From assembly GCA_021733835.1 (NCBI GenBank), contig JAIPKD010000026.1, forward strand, positions 1 through 39,873: DNA of 39,873 nucleotides, in the 5' to 3' direction. Positions 16,501-25,088 of the stretch are shown one piece after another. A program made the position numbers and the translations under genes. A model generated the notes under the pieces. That model saw only the letters and a program-made list of their open reading frames with translations, did no database searches and had not been told where the DNA came from. Every line of letters starts with the position of its first letter. The first letter of the stretch is position 1. This DNA is from Verrucomicrobiota bacterium (GTDB lineage Bacteria > Verrucomicrobiota > Verrucomicrobiia > Limisphaerales > JAIPKD01).

Positions 16501-16990
16501 AAATACAAAACCGCGCAACCCTATTTAATTTCTGCAATTCGGATTTGAATATCTTGAACAATTCCTTGCCGCCACGCGGCACATGGGGGTCGGTGCCATG
16601 CACGAAATAAAATGCGCCGGCCTGGTCATTCGGATACAAACCGAACTCAAGCCTCTCATCCGCTTTATCGGCGGGCAATCCGGCGAACCACTCCGAAACC
16701 GGCTTGTAGTTATCCGGCACGGAAATAGAAACAATGACCTCGCCGCCGTCACACAGCTCCGCCGGCGCGCGCGGCTCTATTGCAAATCCACCGTCCGTGT
16801 CCGTCACCACAAACTGTACGCCGTCCGTGACGGGCACACCTTCGAGGCCGCGCTCACCCGCATCTTGAGCACCGTTTTTATTGGAATCTACAAAGACGCA
16901 CCCTTGAATCGGTTCGGCGAGGGCCGTATACGCGCCCATGACCACCGCAACGCAAAAACCGGCTAAGCGAATTATTATCATTCTTTTCAT
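13523..16990 (-). CDS. Secreted calcineurin-like phosphoesterase fused to a GH50 agarase-like domain
   Basis: A protein of 1155 residues with a signal peptide (MKRMIIIRLAGFCVAVVMG, cleavage near ALAEP). GAGGT lies 5 bases before the 16990 ATG and decides the start. An SdrD-like beta-domain (about 28-118) has the calcium-like motif DSNKNGAQDAGE. A calcineurin-type metallophosphatase (about 125-390) follows with DPH (D134, H136), GDLVDLGD, GNHD, FVHS and GHNH, all intact. A C-terminal phosphoesterase beta-domain comes next, then a jelly-roll-like carbohydrate-binding region (about 485-635). The last part (about 690-1150) resembles GH50 beta-agarases. It starts GFFRVEKVNGKWWFVDPEG, with candidate acid/base E885 in HNELAWG and nucleophile E1057 in IIGEFHFGA. 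It likely cleaves a polysaccharide; the phosphoesterase substrate is unknown. Confidence 0.85.
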   Translation of the reverse strand: MKRMIIIRLAGFCVAVVMGAYTALAEPIQGCVFVDSNKNGAQDAGERGLEGVPVTDGVQFVVTDTDGGFAIEPRAPAELCDGGEVIVSISVPDNYKPVSEWFAGLPADKADERLEFGLYPNDQAGAFYFVHGTDPHVPRGGKELFKIFKSELQKLNRVARFCILTGDLVDLGDSDPYEEAISDYELLSQHIVDFPMPLYAVPGNHDIIGVRADYTKADKPLYGYSAFTRKVGPLRWSFNYGGVHFVGIDFNTHTEEGKWEWGVPQGAVDWLKKDLEFVPDDFRIFLFVHSPEPLDSIRRVVEELGIDRVFCGHNHRDMVFNRAGAGVLFSGSLSQIFEDKDRRPGYRLVRVDPNGEIDSMYRELGRETPITVEQPRWNTILKSGDTIRGKVYDPEQKTDRVSIRLGDMEKQARLNRGRLWCSFEAAFDIPAEMTGAETLEALVVCGDRREKYSREFMVEGANAKLLSEFNSAEAMDGIRKDDAQVEWSALGKIQVDTGHEQSWPGITLEAPDANWDLSDFYYIAFEVFNPEDEPVKVFCRVDNPGADGTENCVTESVTIPAESSGLLQVDMSSTPWRLSEPLNLIGMRGNPEHPDKIDPSNINQILIFLHNPKRDHRLEIGSIYAAGEAVTLEADTFVPFVDKFGQFMHAEWSGKVHNLKELQHRRESERAEFAERPGPEDWNRFGGWLGGPRFKPTGFFRVEKVNGKWWFVDPEGRLFWSHGIDCVNGYASTPITDREEYFKFLPETGDPLSQFYGTGSWAPHGYYKGHDRYKTYDFAAANLMRKYGEGWRSEHAALAHKRLRSWAMNTIGNWSDASIYRMRRTPYVATIGFSSPVIEGSKGYWGKFPDPFHPEFREAARARIERWAETSVGDPWCLGIFVHNELAWGDETSLAVAALESPPEQPAKKAFIAFLKNRYGDIEDMNKAWKTGYESWNAFSESTQPPEVEKGYEPEDWDDAPLAVAQAYKQRDTNPLYEDMNAFYLAIAERYFSVIRGELKRAAPNHLYLGCRFAWANESAVHAAAEYCDVIGFNWYRYSVEQLDLPSEIDKPIIIGEFHFGALDRGMFHTGLCETRSQRDRAEHYKGYLESALRNPHVIGTHWFQFRDQALTGRGDGENYQIGFLDVCDTPYPETVKAARDVGEDMYRLRFSGDE

Positions 16991-17060
16991 AAAACCGACC
17001 TCATTTGTTTTAGTATCAACAGCAGGAATCCATGATGGTTTTACCATCCGGCTCACCCGC

Positions 17061-19241
17061 TTATTTCGTTTGGGTTCCTATCACGAGCTTTACCATTGAA
17101 TACGGCTCCAACTTCAAATTCAAAGCCCCGTCCCGCGTGGCTATAGTGTATTTTCGCGGCTTGATTGCGCTTGGGTTTTCCAGTGAATTCCTCGCCCACG
17201 GCACGTCACCGGACAGCTCAACCACCTCAGCATCGCCGGATAATTTAATACCGTTGACGCTGACCTTCAAATCCAGCGTACCGTCAGTACCCATGCGCAC
17301 AACAGAGATCAGTAAATCGCCGTCTTCGGATAACGCCGCCACGGCGTCGATTTCCTTATACTCGCATTCGTCTCTGACCGCATCCAACTCAGGTAAAACC
17401 AACGGGGCATTCATCGAAGGAGAATCGATCTCTATACCCACCGGCACCGCGCCGCCGAAATCGGAAAACGCCTTCCGCGCAAAGTAGCAAGGATTCGGAT
17501 ATACCCTCTCGTTCTCCTTGCGCAATCCACCGCCGTGATTGACCACCGCCGAATGCGTTACCATCTCCACGAAAGGTTGCAGCCTAACCGCCGAGTGGTA
17601 GATAAGTGTGTCGTAGATCGCCTCAGCCAATGTGGACGGGTTTACCAAATTCTCATGGGTCAATCTCCGCGTATCCTCCGACGTCGGCTCACCGCGGAGA
17701 TGCGCGAACATCTGGAGTTCGGTCACCGCAAGTCGCGGCTGTGTAATCCCAGCCGCTGTCATTCGCCCACGCAATTGCGACCATTTATCCTCGAGTACCG
17801 ACGGTACGGCCATGAAATCCCTGTAGACGTCAAGTGGTTCGACTTCCGGCGACACATTACCGCCTATCAACGGATGGTCGGTTGTCTTTTCGAGTATATC
17901 CGCCGCGCCATCGATCAGCGTATCATTCCATGCCCTCCCCCAAAAGACGGGCGCGCCGCAGGCATAAAGCTCGATGTCGGGATCGGCGGCCTTCATTGCC
18001 TTGTAAAACCTATGGAACCTGTCCACATACCCCGAGGCCGTAGTCCAATAAAACTGCCACTTCCCCCATAACTCGTTCCCGATCTCCCAATACCGCACGT
18101 TGTACGGTTCGGGGTGCCCGTTTTCAGCCCGCAGCCGGCCCATCGATGAGTTCGTAGAACCGTTGCAATACTCGATCCATCGCGCCGCCTCCGCCGGTGT
18201 GCCGCTTCCCGCGTTTACGCAGATCATCGGCTCGCATCCGACCGCACGGCAAAACGCTATGAATTCATCGGTGCCGAACAGGTTCGGCTCGACTCCGCCC
18301 CACGCATAATTCGGCAAGGTAGGCCGCCGCTCCAACGGGCCGATCCCGTCTTCCCAATGGTAGCCGCTGACGAAGTTCCCGCCCGGCCAGCGTAATATCG
18401 GTAAGTCGGACTCGCGCAGCATCCGGATAATATCCGGATCGGCGCCATTTATATGGTCCGCAGGCATCAGCATCACACTATCGACAACGAAACAGCCCGC
18501 ACACGGCGCCGTTATTGCCAAGCGATATGAGGTGTCTGCGGACAACTCGCCTTCAAGCTTCAGCGTAGTTTTTAATTTCCGCCATTCACCGTTAAGGCCG
18601 GTTAAGCGCGATGACGCCACTTTCGTCTCGCCATCGAAAATTGTTACAGTCAAACGGTTCAAGTCCGGCGACCTGGCGAACAATTCGACCTCGTATTCGT
18701 TGATCCTATGCAACGGAAGGTGCGTCCACTGCGCTATTCCAACTCCCCCGGCCAGCGCCTCAACGCGCTGCGCCCGCCCCACGTACGCACCTGCGTTCGG
18801 GCTGACCAATACATCATCTTCACCACCTTCGCGCGTCCACCAGCACGCCAAACCGTCAAAATACGCGGACACAAGCCCGTCGACAGCCGTCTCCGGCCAC
18901 CCCATTCGCGTCGCACTTCTCGATATCCGCCGGCGTATTGCGTCCGGCTCAAAATGAAACGTCGCCACACCGTCCGGCGACATACGCCCCGTTGCAAAAG
19001 GATAATCCGCCATAGTCGGGTTCTTCAGAATCTGAACGTACATGCCGTTGTAAATATTATTCCCTAGATGCTCGGCGAACTTACCCGTTAAAAAGGCGGG
19101 AATACTGTAATCGGACTGTATGTCCGCGGATACACGTACCTCGGCGGTTTTTGCTAATGCAGCAGGCCCGAGTCTAACGCCCCCGGCCAATACCGCGATC
19201 AATACGACGGCGGCGGCAAGTGAGTATGTCTTCATCTTCAT
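17061..19241 (-). CDS. GH51-type alpha-L-arabinofuranosidase
   Basis: A secreted glycoside hydrolase of 726 residues with a signal peptide (YSLAAAVVLIAVLAGG). The start is ATG 19241; a TTG directly precedes it. The N-terminus GKFAEHLGNNIYNGMYV is typical of GH51. A jelly-roll insert lies at about 160-265 (QWTHLPLHRINEYEVELFA). The catalytic barrel contains LRWPGGNFVSGYHWEDGIG, the acid/base glutamate in EIGNELWGKWQ (about residue 390) and the nucleophile glutamate in AVTELQMFAH (about 508). A C-terminal beta-sandwich ends the protein. The family removes terminal arabinofuranose from arabinans and arabinoxylans, and some members cleave glucans. Exact specificity is open. It lies 70 bp upstream of the phosphoesterase-GH50 gene in the same direction. 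Confidence 0.9.
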   Translation of the reverse strand: MKMKTYSLAAAVVLIAVLAGGVRLGPAALAKTAEVRVSADIQSDYSIPAFLTGKFAEHLGNNIYNGMYVQILKNPTMADYPFATGRMSPDGVATFHFEPDAIRRRISRSATRMGWPETAVDGLVSAYFDGLACWWTREGGEDDVLVSPNAGAYVGRAQRVEALAGGVGIAQWTHLPLHRINEYEVELFARSPDLNRLTVTIFDGETKVASSRLTGLNGEWRKLKTTLKLEGELSADTSYRLAITAPCAGCFVVDSVMLMPADHINGADPDIIRMLRESDLPILRWPGGNFVSGYHWEDGIGPLERRPTLPNYAWGGVEPNLFGTDEFIAFCRAVGCEPMICVNAGSGTPAEAARWIEYCNGSTNSSMGRLRAENGHPEPYNVRYWEIGNELWGKWQFYWTTASGYVDRFHRFYKAMKAADPDIELYACGAPVFWGRAWNDTLIDGAADILEKTTDHPLIGGNVSPEVEPLDVYRDFMAVPSVLEDKWSQLRGRMTAAGITQPRLAVTELQMFAHLRGEPTSEDTRRLTHENLVNPSTLAEAIYDTLIYHSAVRLQPFVEMVTHSAVVNHGGGLRKENERVYPNPCYFARKAFSDFGGAVPVGIEIDSPSMNAPLVLPELDAVRDECEYKEIDAVAALSEDGDLLISVVRMGTDGTLDLKVSVNGIKLSGDAEVVELSGDVPWARNSLENPSAIKPRKYTIATRDGALNLKLEPYSMVKLVIGTQTK

Positions 19242-19314
19242 CAATTGCTCATTAGATTCAACTTCAGTGTACGGATATTGAATGCCTTAATACGCACACA
19301 GGCAAGTTCATATA

Positions 19315-19494
19315 TCACCCCATCCAGAATCCCTTCCTGTGCGTAACACCCAGCACCTTTTTACACTGCGGGCAAAAGTATAGATACCGGCGCCCTAAAA
19401 AGCCTTTCATCGCACGAAACCATACCTCGTTCAACACCGCATTACAGTGTGGGCATACAGGCGTTTCATTCTCTTTTTCAATGCATTCGATCAT
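19315..19494 (-). CDS. Small zinc-ribbon protein, 59 residues
   Basis: A 59-residue frame on the minus strand that fills the gap between the beta-helix and GH51 genes. The ATG at 19494 is preceded by AGGA at good spacing. Two CxxC pairs, CPHC (residues 14-17) and CPQC (41-44), with basic and aromatic residues between (VWFRAMKGFLGRRYLYF), form a classic zinc-ribbon knuckle pair. There is no signal peptide, so it should be cytoplasmic. It ends THRKGFWMG. I recognise the fold type but not a named family. It lies 45 bp after the beta-helix gene and 73 bp before the GH51 gene, so it is probably co-transcribed. It could be a regulator, a metal or nucleic acid binding accessory, or an unrelated small protein. 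Confidence 0.75.
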   Translation of the reverse strand: MIECIEKENETPVCPHCNAVLNEVWFRAMKGFLGRRYLYFCPQCKKVLGVTHRKGFWMG

Positions 19495-19539
19495 ACATTA
19501 TCCTATTTGCTATTTGTTTTTACGGAGCTCGGCCACCGC

Positions 19540-21636
19540 TCACTCAAACGCCGCGGGTACCGGCGGCATGTCCTGTGTAAGCGAGCGTTCCGATACACGC
19601 CCGGCCTTGTTATAATCAAACGGAACGAAACCGATCTCGTATGCAGGCGATTCCTTGTTCAAAGTAAAGTCTCCCCCCTTGGCTTCCGTAAACAAAGGAT
19701 CGGCAACTACCGAATGCCGATCATGCCCGGTGGCATTCGTCCATTCCTCCAGATTCCTTTCCCCGGGAAAGACGACTTTGCCCGCCGTGTTCCAATAGAG
19801 GTTGTTGTCCATAATCAATTTATCATCGCTCCACTGTTTCCCCATAAGCTGACCCTGATCGTAAACAACGATATTCCGCTCGAACGTAAAACTTATATGA
19901 TCCTCCACCCTGGTGCGTTGAAGTTGATCGGTCAGGGTAAAGGCGAATATGTTGTTGATGATACGGTTCTCCCGTCCGTAATGCTGATGGAATCCGCCGG
20001 TCTTAGTCCTATAAACCAGGTTATTCTCCATCGTGACGGAGGTCGAGCCTTCGTCGGTGTAAAGTCCCCACCCGCCGTAATCGAAGGCGTATACGTCGTG
20101 AATGACATTATAGCTGACGGTTGTCCCGGGTGATACACCGAGCGTATAAACGGCGCCCATGTCGGACAGCACACGTTGACCAAGGTTATAGAGATGATTG
20201 AACGTTACCTTGTTATGATGCGCGTGGCTCTTTGCATAGCCCCACGTCCAACCTATGCTCGTCGCCGAATAATAGAAGTCGTGTATGTCATTATGCTCGA
20301 TCGTGTTGTAAGGTGAATGCCCGATCCATACACCAATCGCAGCCGGATGCAACCGGCCGCCGTGCGCTATCGTACAATCTCGAACGGTATTACGCGATAC
20401 GAGCGGTTCCGGGGCGGACGCCATCTTGTTCAAGCCGCCCCAGCCGGTTAAACCGGTTGCGCCGAGCTTCACGCCGCCGGCGCCGAGGTCGACCAACTCA
20501 CATGCCTCGATCAGGTTATCACGGCAGCCCTCCCCGAGAGCGACTGCATAAGTGCCCACTTGCCTGACGGCGCATTGCCTGAATACAACGCCCTCTGCGT
20601 AAGTCGCGCTGACGGCGCCGTCCAGGTTGATCTCCGCCTGCGGTATCGCCTGGCCGGTCTTAGGTGTTCGCCAAGCGCTATGCGCGAAAGTCAGCCCCTT
20701 AAAAAGTACGTCCTGAACACGTTCGCCTTCGGGTTCGCCTTTAATAATCAAAAGACGCTCCAATCTCGGCGCTATGACACGTGACGACTCGGGCGTCTCA
20801 CCGGGCATGGGTATATACGTGAGCGTACCTTCGACTCGATCCAGGTACCACTCGCCGGGCGAATTCAATGCCTCTCGAACGTTCTCGACAAGATACCTAT
20901 GGCCTTCATTGAACTTCCCCCACCATGATGAACTGGGACTAGTCCCGTAAAACGTGACTACGTCCACTTCTGTATCCACAGACTTGATCGGCAACCTGGA
21001 CATACTCCAGCTGTGGAAGGCCAATACTTCGACATTATGCAAATCATACCAGTCACCCTGAATATCGTTACCTCCGAACTTGAACCTGTCGTCACCGCCG
21101 CCCTTGGCGTCCGCGCTCGGCTCCATCGAACCGGCTATCTTGAAATACCCCTCTTCCGGCAGGCGCGGACGTAACCGGCGCTGGTCATCGACAAAAAGCT
21201 GGGTAAAAGACCAATCGCCTCGTTTGACTTTAGGCAGCTCTGCCTTCCACCAACCGTCAGCTGTCACATCCCACTCGTCAAACTTTACACCACCGCTTAT
21301 CACAGGACGTTCATTTCTCCACGCCCTATAAATCGTACCGCTGTCGGACGCCGTGAACACCAACGGCTCAGCGAGGAAATACGTCCCGCCCCGGATAAAG
21401 ACAGTCGGTTTCGGCGCGTTATCGTCTATCTCCCCCGACGCGCGGAGGTCTCTTATCGCTCGTTGCGCCCGCGCAATCGAGGCAAACGGCCCGTCGGTGC
21501 CGTCGGCATTCGGCTCCAGAGTCTTACCCGACCACGAATCGTTACCCTTGCTGGATACATAAAATTCGATATCGGCTGCGTTCACCAAAAAAGGCAGAAA
21601 TATAACCGCGATTAATAAAAATACTGCTTTCTTCAT
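19540..21636 (-). CDS. Secreted right-handed beta-helix protein, GH141-like
   Basis: A protein of 698 residues starting at ATG 21636 (MKKAVFLLIAVIFLPFLVNA), with a clear signal peptide ending near NAAD. An upstream TTG would add 7 residues. The N-terminus DIEFYVSSKGNDSWSGK and later TVFIRGGTYFLAEPLVF, TIYRAWRNERPVISGG match the head of GH141-type and related parallel beta-helix enzymes. The centre consists of short beta-helix coils (for example NTIEHNDIHDFYYSATSIGW and MENNLVYRTKTGGF). Characterised GH141 members act on fucosyl linkages or xylan, but many relatives are uncharacterised, so the substrate is only a guess. It is the first gene of the minus-strand glycan block and is divergent from queE. 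Confidence 0.85.
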   Translation of the reverse strand: MKKAVFLLIAVIFLPFLVNAADIEFYVSSKGNDSWSGKTLEPNADGTDGPFASIARAQRAIRDLRASGEIDDNAPKPTVFIRGGTYFLAEPLVFTASDSGTIYRAWRNERPVISGGVKFDEWDVTADGWWKAELPKVKRGDWSFTQLFVDDQRRLRPRLPEEGYFKIAGSMEPSADAKGGGDDRFKFGGNDIQGDWYDLHNVEVLAFHSWSMSRLPIKSVDTEVDVVTFYGTSPSSSWWGKFNEGHRYLVENVREALNSPGEWYLDRVEGTLTYIPMPGETPESSRVIAPRLERLLIIKGEPEGERVQDVLFKGLTFAHSAWRTPKTGQAIPQAEINLDGAVSATYAEGVVFRQCAVRQVGTYAVALGEGCRDNLIEACELVDLGAGGVKLGATGLTGWGGLNKMASAPEPLVSRNTVRDCTIAHGGRLHPAAIGVWIGHSPYNTIEHNDIHDFYYSATSIGWTWGYAKSHAHHNKVTFNHLYNLGQRVLSDMGAVYTLGVSPGTTVSYNVIHDVYAFDYGGWGLYTDEGSTSVTMENNLVYRTKTGGFHQHYGRENRIINNIFAFTLTDQLQRTRVEDHISFTFERNIVVYDQGQLMGKQWSDDKLIMDNNLYWNTAGKVVFPGERNLEEWTNATGHDRHSVVADPLFTEAKGGDFTLNKESPAYEIGFVPFDYNKAGRVSERSLTQDMPPVPAAFE

Positions 21637-21884
21637 AGGATATGTCCGTTCTTTCAATTACTTTCTCCGGAACGACGCAATACACCGGACAAAAATTCAA
21701 TTTCATGGAAGTCACTACCGCCGCTTGTACCTTCTACACGGGGACACACGGTTTGTTAATGACTTCACGCCCTCCTGATTACACCCTGGAACGGGTGACA
21801 ACAAGGCTTTTTTCCGGCTGCTTGAATGTCGTTTGGATAACGAATACTTTCGGCGGTAACGTTTTTGTCTTATAATTTACACAG

Positions 21885-22622
21885 ATGAAGGAAGACATCC
21901 TCATCATAAGCGAAATATTCCTGAGTGTTCAGGGTGAAGGCGAATTCACCGGATGGCCGTGCGTCCTTGTCCGTCTTACCGGATGCAATTTAAGATGCTC
22001 GTATTGCGACACAACTTACGCATTCAGCGAAGGCAGTAAAATGACGGCTGTCGAGGTAGCGGACAAGATACTCGATTTATCAAGGCCGTACAGACAATAT
22101 TTAAGCAGAGTTACCAAGCTGCCGATGATCGAGTTCACCGGCGGTGAACCGCTTCTTCAACCTCCGTTGCTCCCTCTAATGAACCGTTTTGTCGATGACG
22201 GTTTCGTTGTAATGATCGAGACAAACGGCGCCGAGGATATCTCGGAAGTCAATAACTCTGCGCATATCGTAATGGATATCAAATGCCCGTCCAGCGGCGA
22301 GCACCATAGAAACCGTTGGGATAACATTCAACACTTGAAAGAATCCGACGAAATCAAACTGGTGATCGCCTCGCAGGAAGACTACGCATGGGCAAAGGAG
22401 AATGTCATCAGCCGCCGACTCGCCGATGTCTGTCAAATCGTCTTTTCACATGCGCTCGTCGAAAAAAGGGAACCGTGCCCGGTTCTAAATCCTTTCCCGA
22501 ACGATCACACACCCATCACACGACACGAACTCGCCGAGCGAATCCTCCACGACGCGCTGCCGGTACGATTTCAAACACAACTGCATAAAATTATCTGGCC
22601 GGATACGGAAAGGAGCGTTTAA
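21885..22622 (+). CDS. queE: 7-carboxy-7-deazaguanine synthase
   Basis: A radical-SAM enzyme that converts 6-carboxytetrahydropterin to 7-carboxy-7-deazaguanine, a step in queuosine precursor synthesis. The 245 residues start near QGEGEFTGWPCVLVRLTGCN. The iron-sulfur cluster motif CNLRCSYCDT (C34, C38, C41; CX3CX2C) is intact. FTGGEPLLQ and VMIETNGAEDI are the other radical-SAM landmarks. No queC, queD or queF is adjacent. The start is ATG 21885; no strong SD is seen. TATAAT at 21871 lies too close to be a useful promoter call. The next gene begins 53 bp downstream in the same direction. Confidence 0.93.
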   Translation: MKEDILIISEIFLSVQGEGEFTGWPCVLVRLTGCNLRCSYCDTTYAFSEGSKMTAVEVADKILDLSRPYRQYLSRVTKLPMIEFTGGEPLLQPPLLPLMNRFVDDGFVVMIETNGAEDISEVNNSAHIVMDIKCPSSGEHHRNRWDNIQHLKESDEIKLVIASQEDYAWAKENVISRRLADVCQIVFSHALVEKREPCPVLNPFPNDHTPITRHELAERILHDALPVRFQTQLHKIIWPDTERSV

Positions 22623-22675
22623 TTAATCATAACGCCGCCGGCGTTGGATCAAGAATTATAAACCCAATATTACAC

Positions 22676-24010
22676 ATGACTCGAGGCACGGAGTTCTTAG
22701 AACTGATCAAGCAATACGAATCACGAAACATAACTTTCATGGACCCCGACGGCGCATGGCCGGTCGTATGGGAAAGGGCTCAGGGTATGTATGTTTACGA
22801 TTCCGGCGGCAAACGTTACCTGGACCTGACAGCCGCCTTCGGCGTAGCAGCCGCAGGACACGCAAATCCCGCCGTCGTTAAGTCCGCTCAGGAACAGCTC
22901 GCCAAGCTGCCGCATGCAATGGGCGATGTGCACCCGCACCCCATGAAAGCCATGATCCTCCGAGAAATCAGCCGAATAACATACGAACGTTGGAACGCCG
23001 CCGAAGCAAATCAGACCGTTGAATCTCACTCGCCCCAATGCGGCCACGCTAAAACCATTCTTTGTAACTCCGGCTTCGAAGCCGTCGAATCCGCTCTAAA
23101 AACAGCGATGCTCGCCACAGGCAGACGCGGCGTGATAGCGTTCGAACATGCATACCACGGCCTCGGCTACGGCGCCCTAAACGCCACTCACCGCCGATTC
23201 TTCCGCGAACCGTTTGCAAAACAAATAGCCGAGTTCGGTGGGTTCGTGCCGTTCCCAACATGCGAGACCGAATTGGATACTATTGAAAAACAGCTGACCG
23301 AATTATTAGAAAACAGTGATATCGGCGCCGTAATCGTCGAACCCGTCCAGGGCCGCGGCGGCACAAATATTCCACCTCGCGGATTCCTCGGGATGCTCAG
23401 AAGTTTATGCGATAAGTCGGGCGCGCTCCTCATACTCGACGAGATTTATACCGGCTTCGGACGCACCGGCCGCTGGTTCGCCTGCGAACATGAAGGTGTC
23501 GTCCCCGACCTTATTTGTCTCGGTAAGGCGTTGACCGGTGGATTCCCCATGTCGGCCTGTGCCGGTCGCGCGGACATTATGGATAAGGCTTGGCCCCCCT
23601 CGGACGGCGAGGCGCTTCATACAAGCACCTTTCTCGGGAATCCGGTGGGATGCGCCATGGCCTTGGCGCATATCTCTGAAATCAAACAACAAGGCCTGGT
23701 AGAACACTCAGCGGAAATCGGGAACTACCTAACAACCTCGCTCGAGCAGCTCCGCGTTCCCGACGGTCTTCATTTGTCTGCGCGCGGACTCGGACTAATG
23801 ACCGCAATCGAGCTGCGTTACCCCGATGGACGCCCAGCCACACAACAAGCATTCTCGATCGTCAAGTCAATGCTCGCAAAAGGATTCTTCCTCCTGCCCG
23901 AAGGCGATGAAGGCAATATAATCAGCTTAACACCGCCGCTGATAATCAATTCGAGCCAGATCGATTCGACCATCACTGCGCTCCAGGATGAATTATCGAA
24001 CATCGCCTGA
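22676..24010 (+). CDS. Class III PLP-dependent aminotransferase
   Basis: An aminotransferase of 444 residues from the class III (ornithine/acetylornithine/4-aminobutyrate) superfamily, fold type I. Landmarks in order are YLDLTAAFGVAAAGH, the SGFEAVESALKTAM block, FEHAYHGLGYGAL, VEPVQGRGG, the PLP-binding aspartate in LLILDEIYTGFGRTG and the Schiff-base lysine in CLGKALTGGFPMSA. THTSTFLGNPVGCAM-type sequence (here HTSTFLGNP) follows. The substrate cannot be fixed from sequence; GABA, diaminobutyrate, putrescine or acetylornithine are all possible. It overlaps or abuts rsmA (the next ATG is 2 bp after the TGA), so translation may be coupled. Confidence 0.92.
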   Translation: MTRGTEFLELIKQYESRNITFMDPDGAWPVVWERAQGMYVYDSGGKRYLDLTAAFGVAAAGHANPAVVKSAQEQLAKLPHAMGDVHPHPMKAMILREISRITYERWNAAEANQTVESHSPQCGHAKTILCNSGFEAVESALKTAMLATGRRGVIAFEHAYHGLGYGALNATHRRFFREPFAKQIAEFGGFVPFPTCETELDTIEKQLTELLENSDIGAVIVEPVQGRGGTNIPPRGFLGMLRSLCDKSGALLILDEIYTGFGRTGRWFACEHEGVVPDLICLGKALTGGFPMSACAGRADIMDKAWPPSDGEALHTSTFLGNPVGCAMALAHISEIKQQGLVEHSAEIGNYLTTSLEQLRVPDGLHLSARGLGLMTAIELRYPDGRPATQQAFSIVKSMLAKGFFLLPEGDEGNIISLTPPLIINSSQIDSTITALQDELSNIA

Positions 24011-24011
24011 C

Positions 24012-24860
24012 ATGAACCTAAACGAAATTAGACGCCTGCTGACGGAAAATAACATTAAACTGACCAAATCCCTCGGTCAGAATTTCCTCCACGACTCGAA
24101 CCTCCTTAATAAAATCATCGCCGCCGCGCAAATACACAACGGCGATCAAGTACTCGAAATCGGACCCGGCCTCGGCCCCCTTACAAAAGCGCTGCTCGAT
24201 AAAGGCACACGCGTCCTCGCCCTTGAAACAGACAGCCGCCTGATGCGTGTCCTCCAACACCGACTCCACAACTACAAAAACCTCGAGCTCGTCCACGTCG
24301 ACGCAGTCGACTACCTAAAACGAAACCGTGACTCATGGCGTGGATGGAAACTTGTCTCGAATTTACCTTACTCTGCCGCATCCGTTATCATAGTCGAACT
24401 CGCCCTCTCAAAATCACCCCCCGATCGAATGGTCGCAACACTCCAAATGGAAGTCGCCCGCCGACTGTCGGCGAAACCGGACACTGAGGAATACGGACTC
24501 CTCACGCTCCTGACGCGGCTGCAATACTCGGTTACCGATTATTTCAAGATTCCATCGACCGCATTCTTCCCACAACCGGACGTAGTATCCGCCTGCGTAA
24601 CCATGGTACGCAGGGAAAAACCTCTCTTACCTGAAAATTATATCGAACCGTTCAAAGAAATCGTCAAATTATCATTTTCCCAACGCAGAAAACAACTTGT
24701 TAAATTGTTGAAACATAAATGGCCGGAACAACGCGTCCTCGAGTACCTTCATGCGCACGGTATTCGACACGACGCCCGCGCCGAGACCCTGAGCGCCGGT
24801 CAGTTCGCCGGACTAACGGAATCCCTGGTCTCGGCATCGCATCGGCACGACGGAATCTAA
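24012..24860 (+). CDS. rsmA: 16S rRNA dimethyladenosine transferase
   Basis: KsgA/RsmA dimethylates two adjacent adenosines near the 3' end of 16S rRNA during small-subunit assembly, using SAM. The 282 residues open with KLTKSLGQNFLHDSNLLNKI. Motif I, VLEIGPGLGPLTKALL, binds SAM, and motif IV is NLPYSAAS. The C-terminal helical domain holds FSQRRKQLVKLLKH. The start is taken at ATG 24012 because it follows the aminotransferase TGA directly; an in-frame ATG at 23988 would overlap that gene by 23 bp. It ends a three-gene plus-strand run. Confidence 0.95.
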   Translation: MNLNEIRRLLTENNIKLTKSLGQNFLHDSNLLNKIIAAAQIHNGDQVLEIGPGLGPLTKALLDKGTRVLALETDSRLMRVLQHRLHNYKNLELVHVDAVDYLKRNRDSWRGWKLVSNLPYSAASVIIVELALSKSPPDRMVATLQMEVARRLSAKPDTEEYGLLTLLTRLQYSVTDYFKIPSTAFFPQPDVVSACVTMVRREKPLLPENYIEPFKEIVKLSFSQRRKQLVKLLKHKWPEQRVLEYLHAHGIRHDARAETLSAGQFAGLTESLVSASHRHDGI

Positions 24861-25088
24861 AACCCTATCCGATTTCACCAACAGAAACACGAACGTGTAC
24901 AGGAGGAATAAATCCAAATCACAAAATTAGAAATGACCGAAACCTAACCGGAAATCATGGAATTATTAATTACAAAAAGATTGGGAGGCAAAAGGAACCA
25001 GTGAAGGAATTGTGCGTAGGATGAAAGACACCTCTCACCTCTCGTTCTTGTTTTGGTCATTAACTAACGGCGATTCATCGCAAACTAT

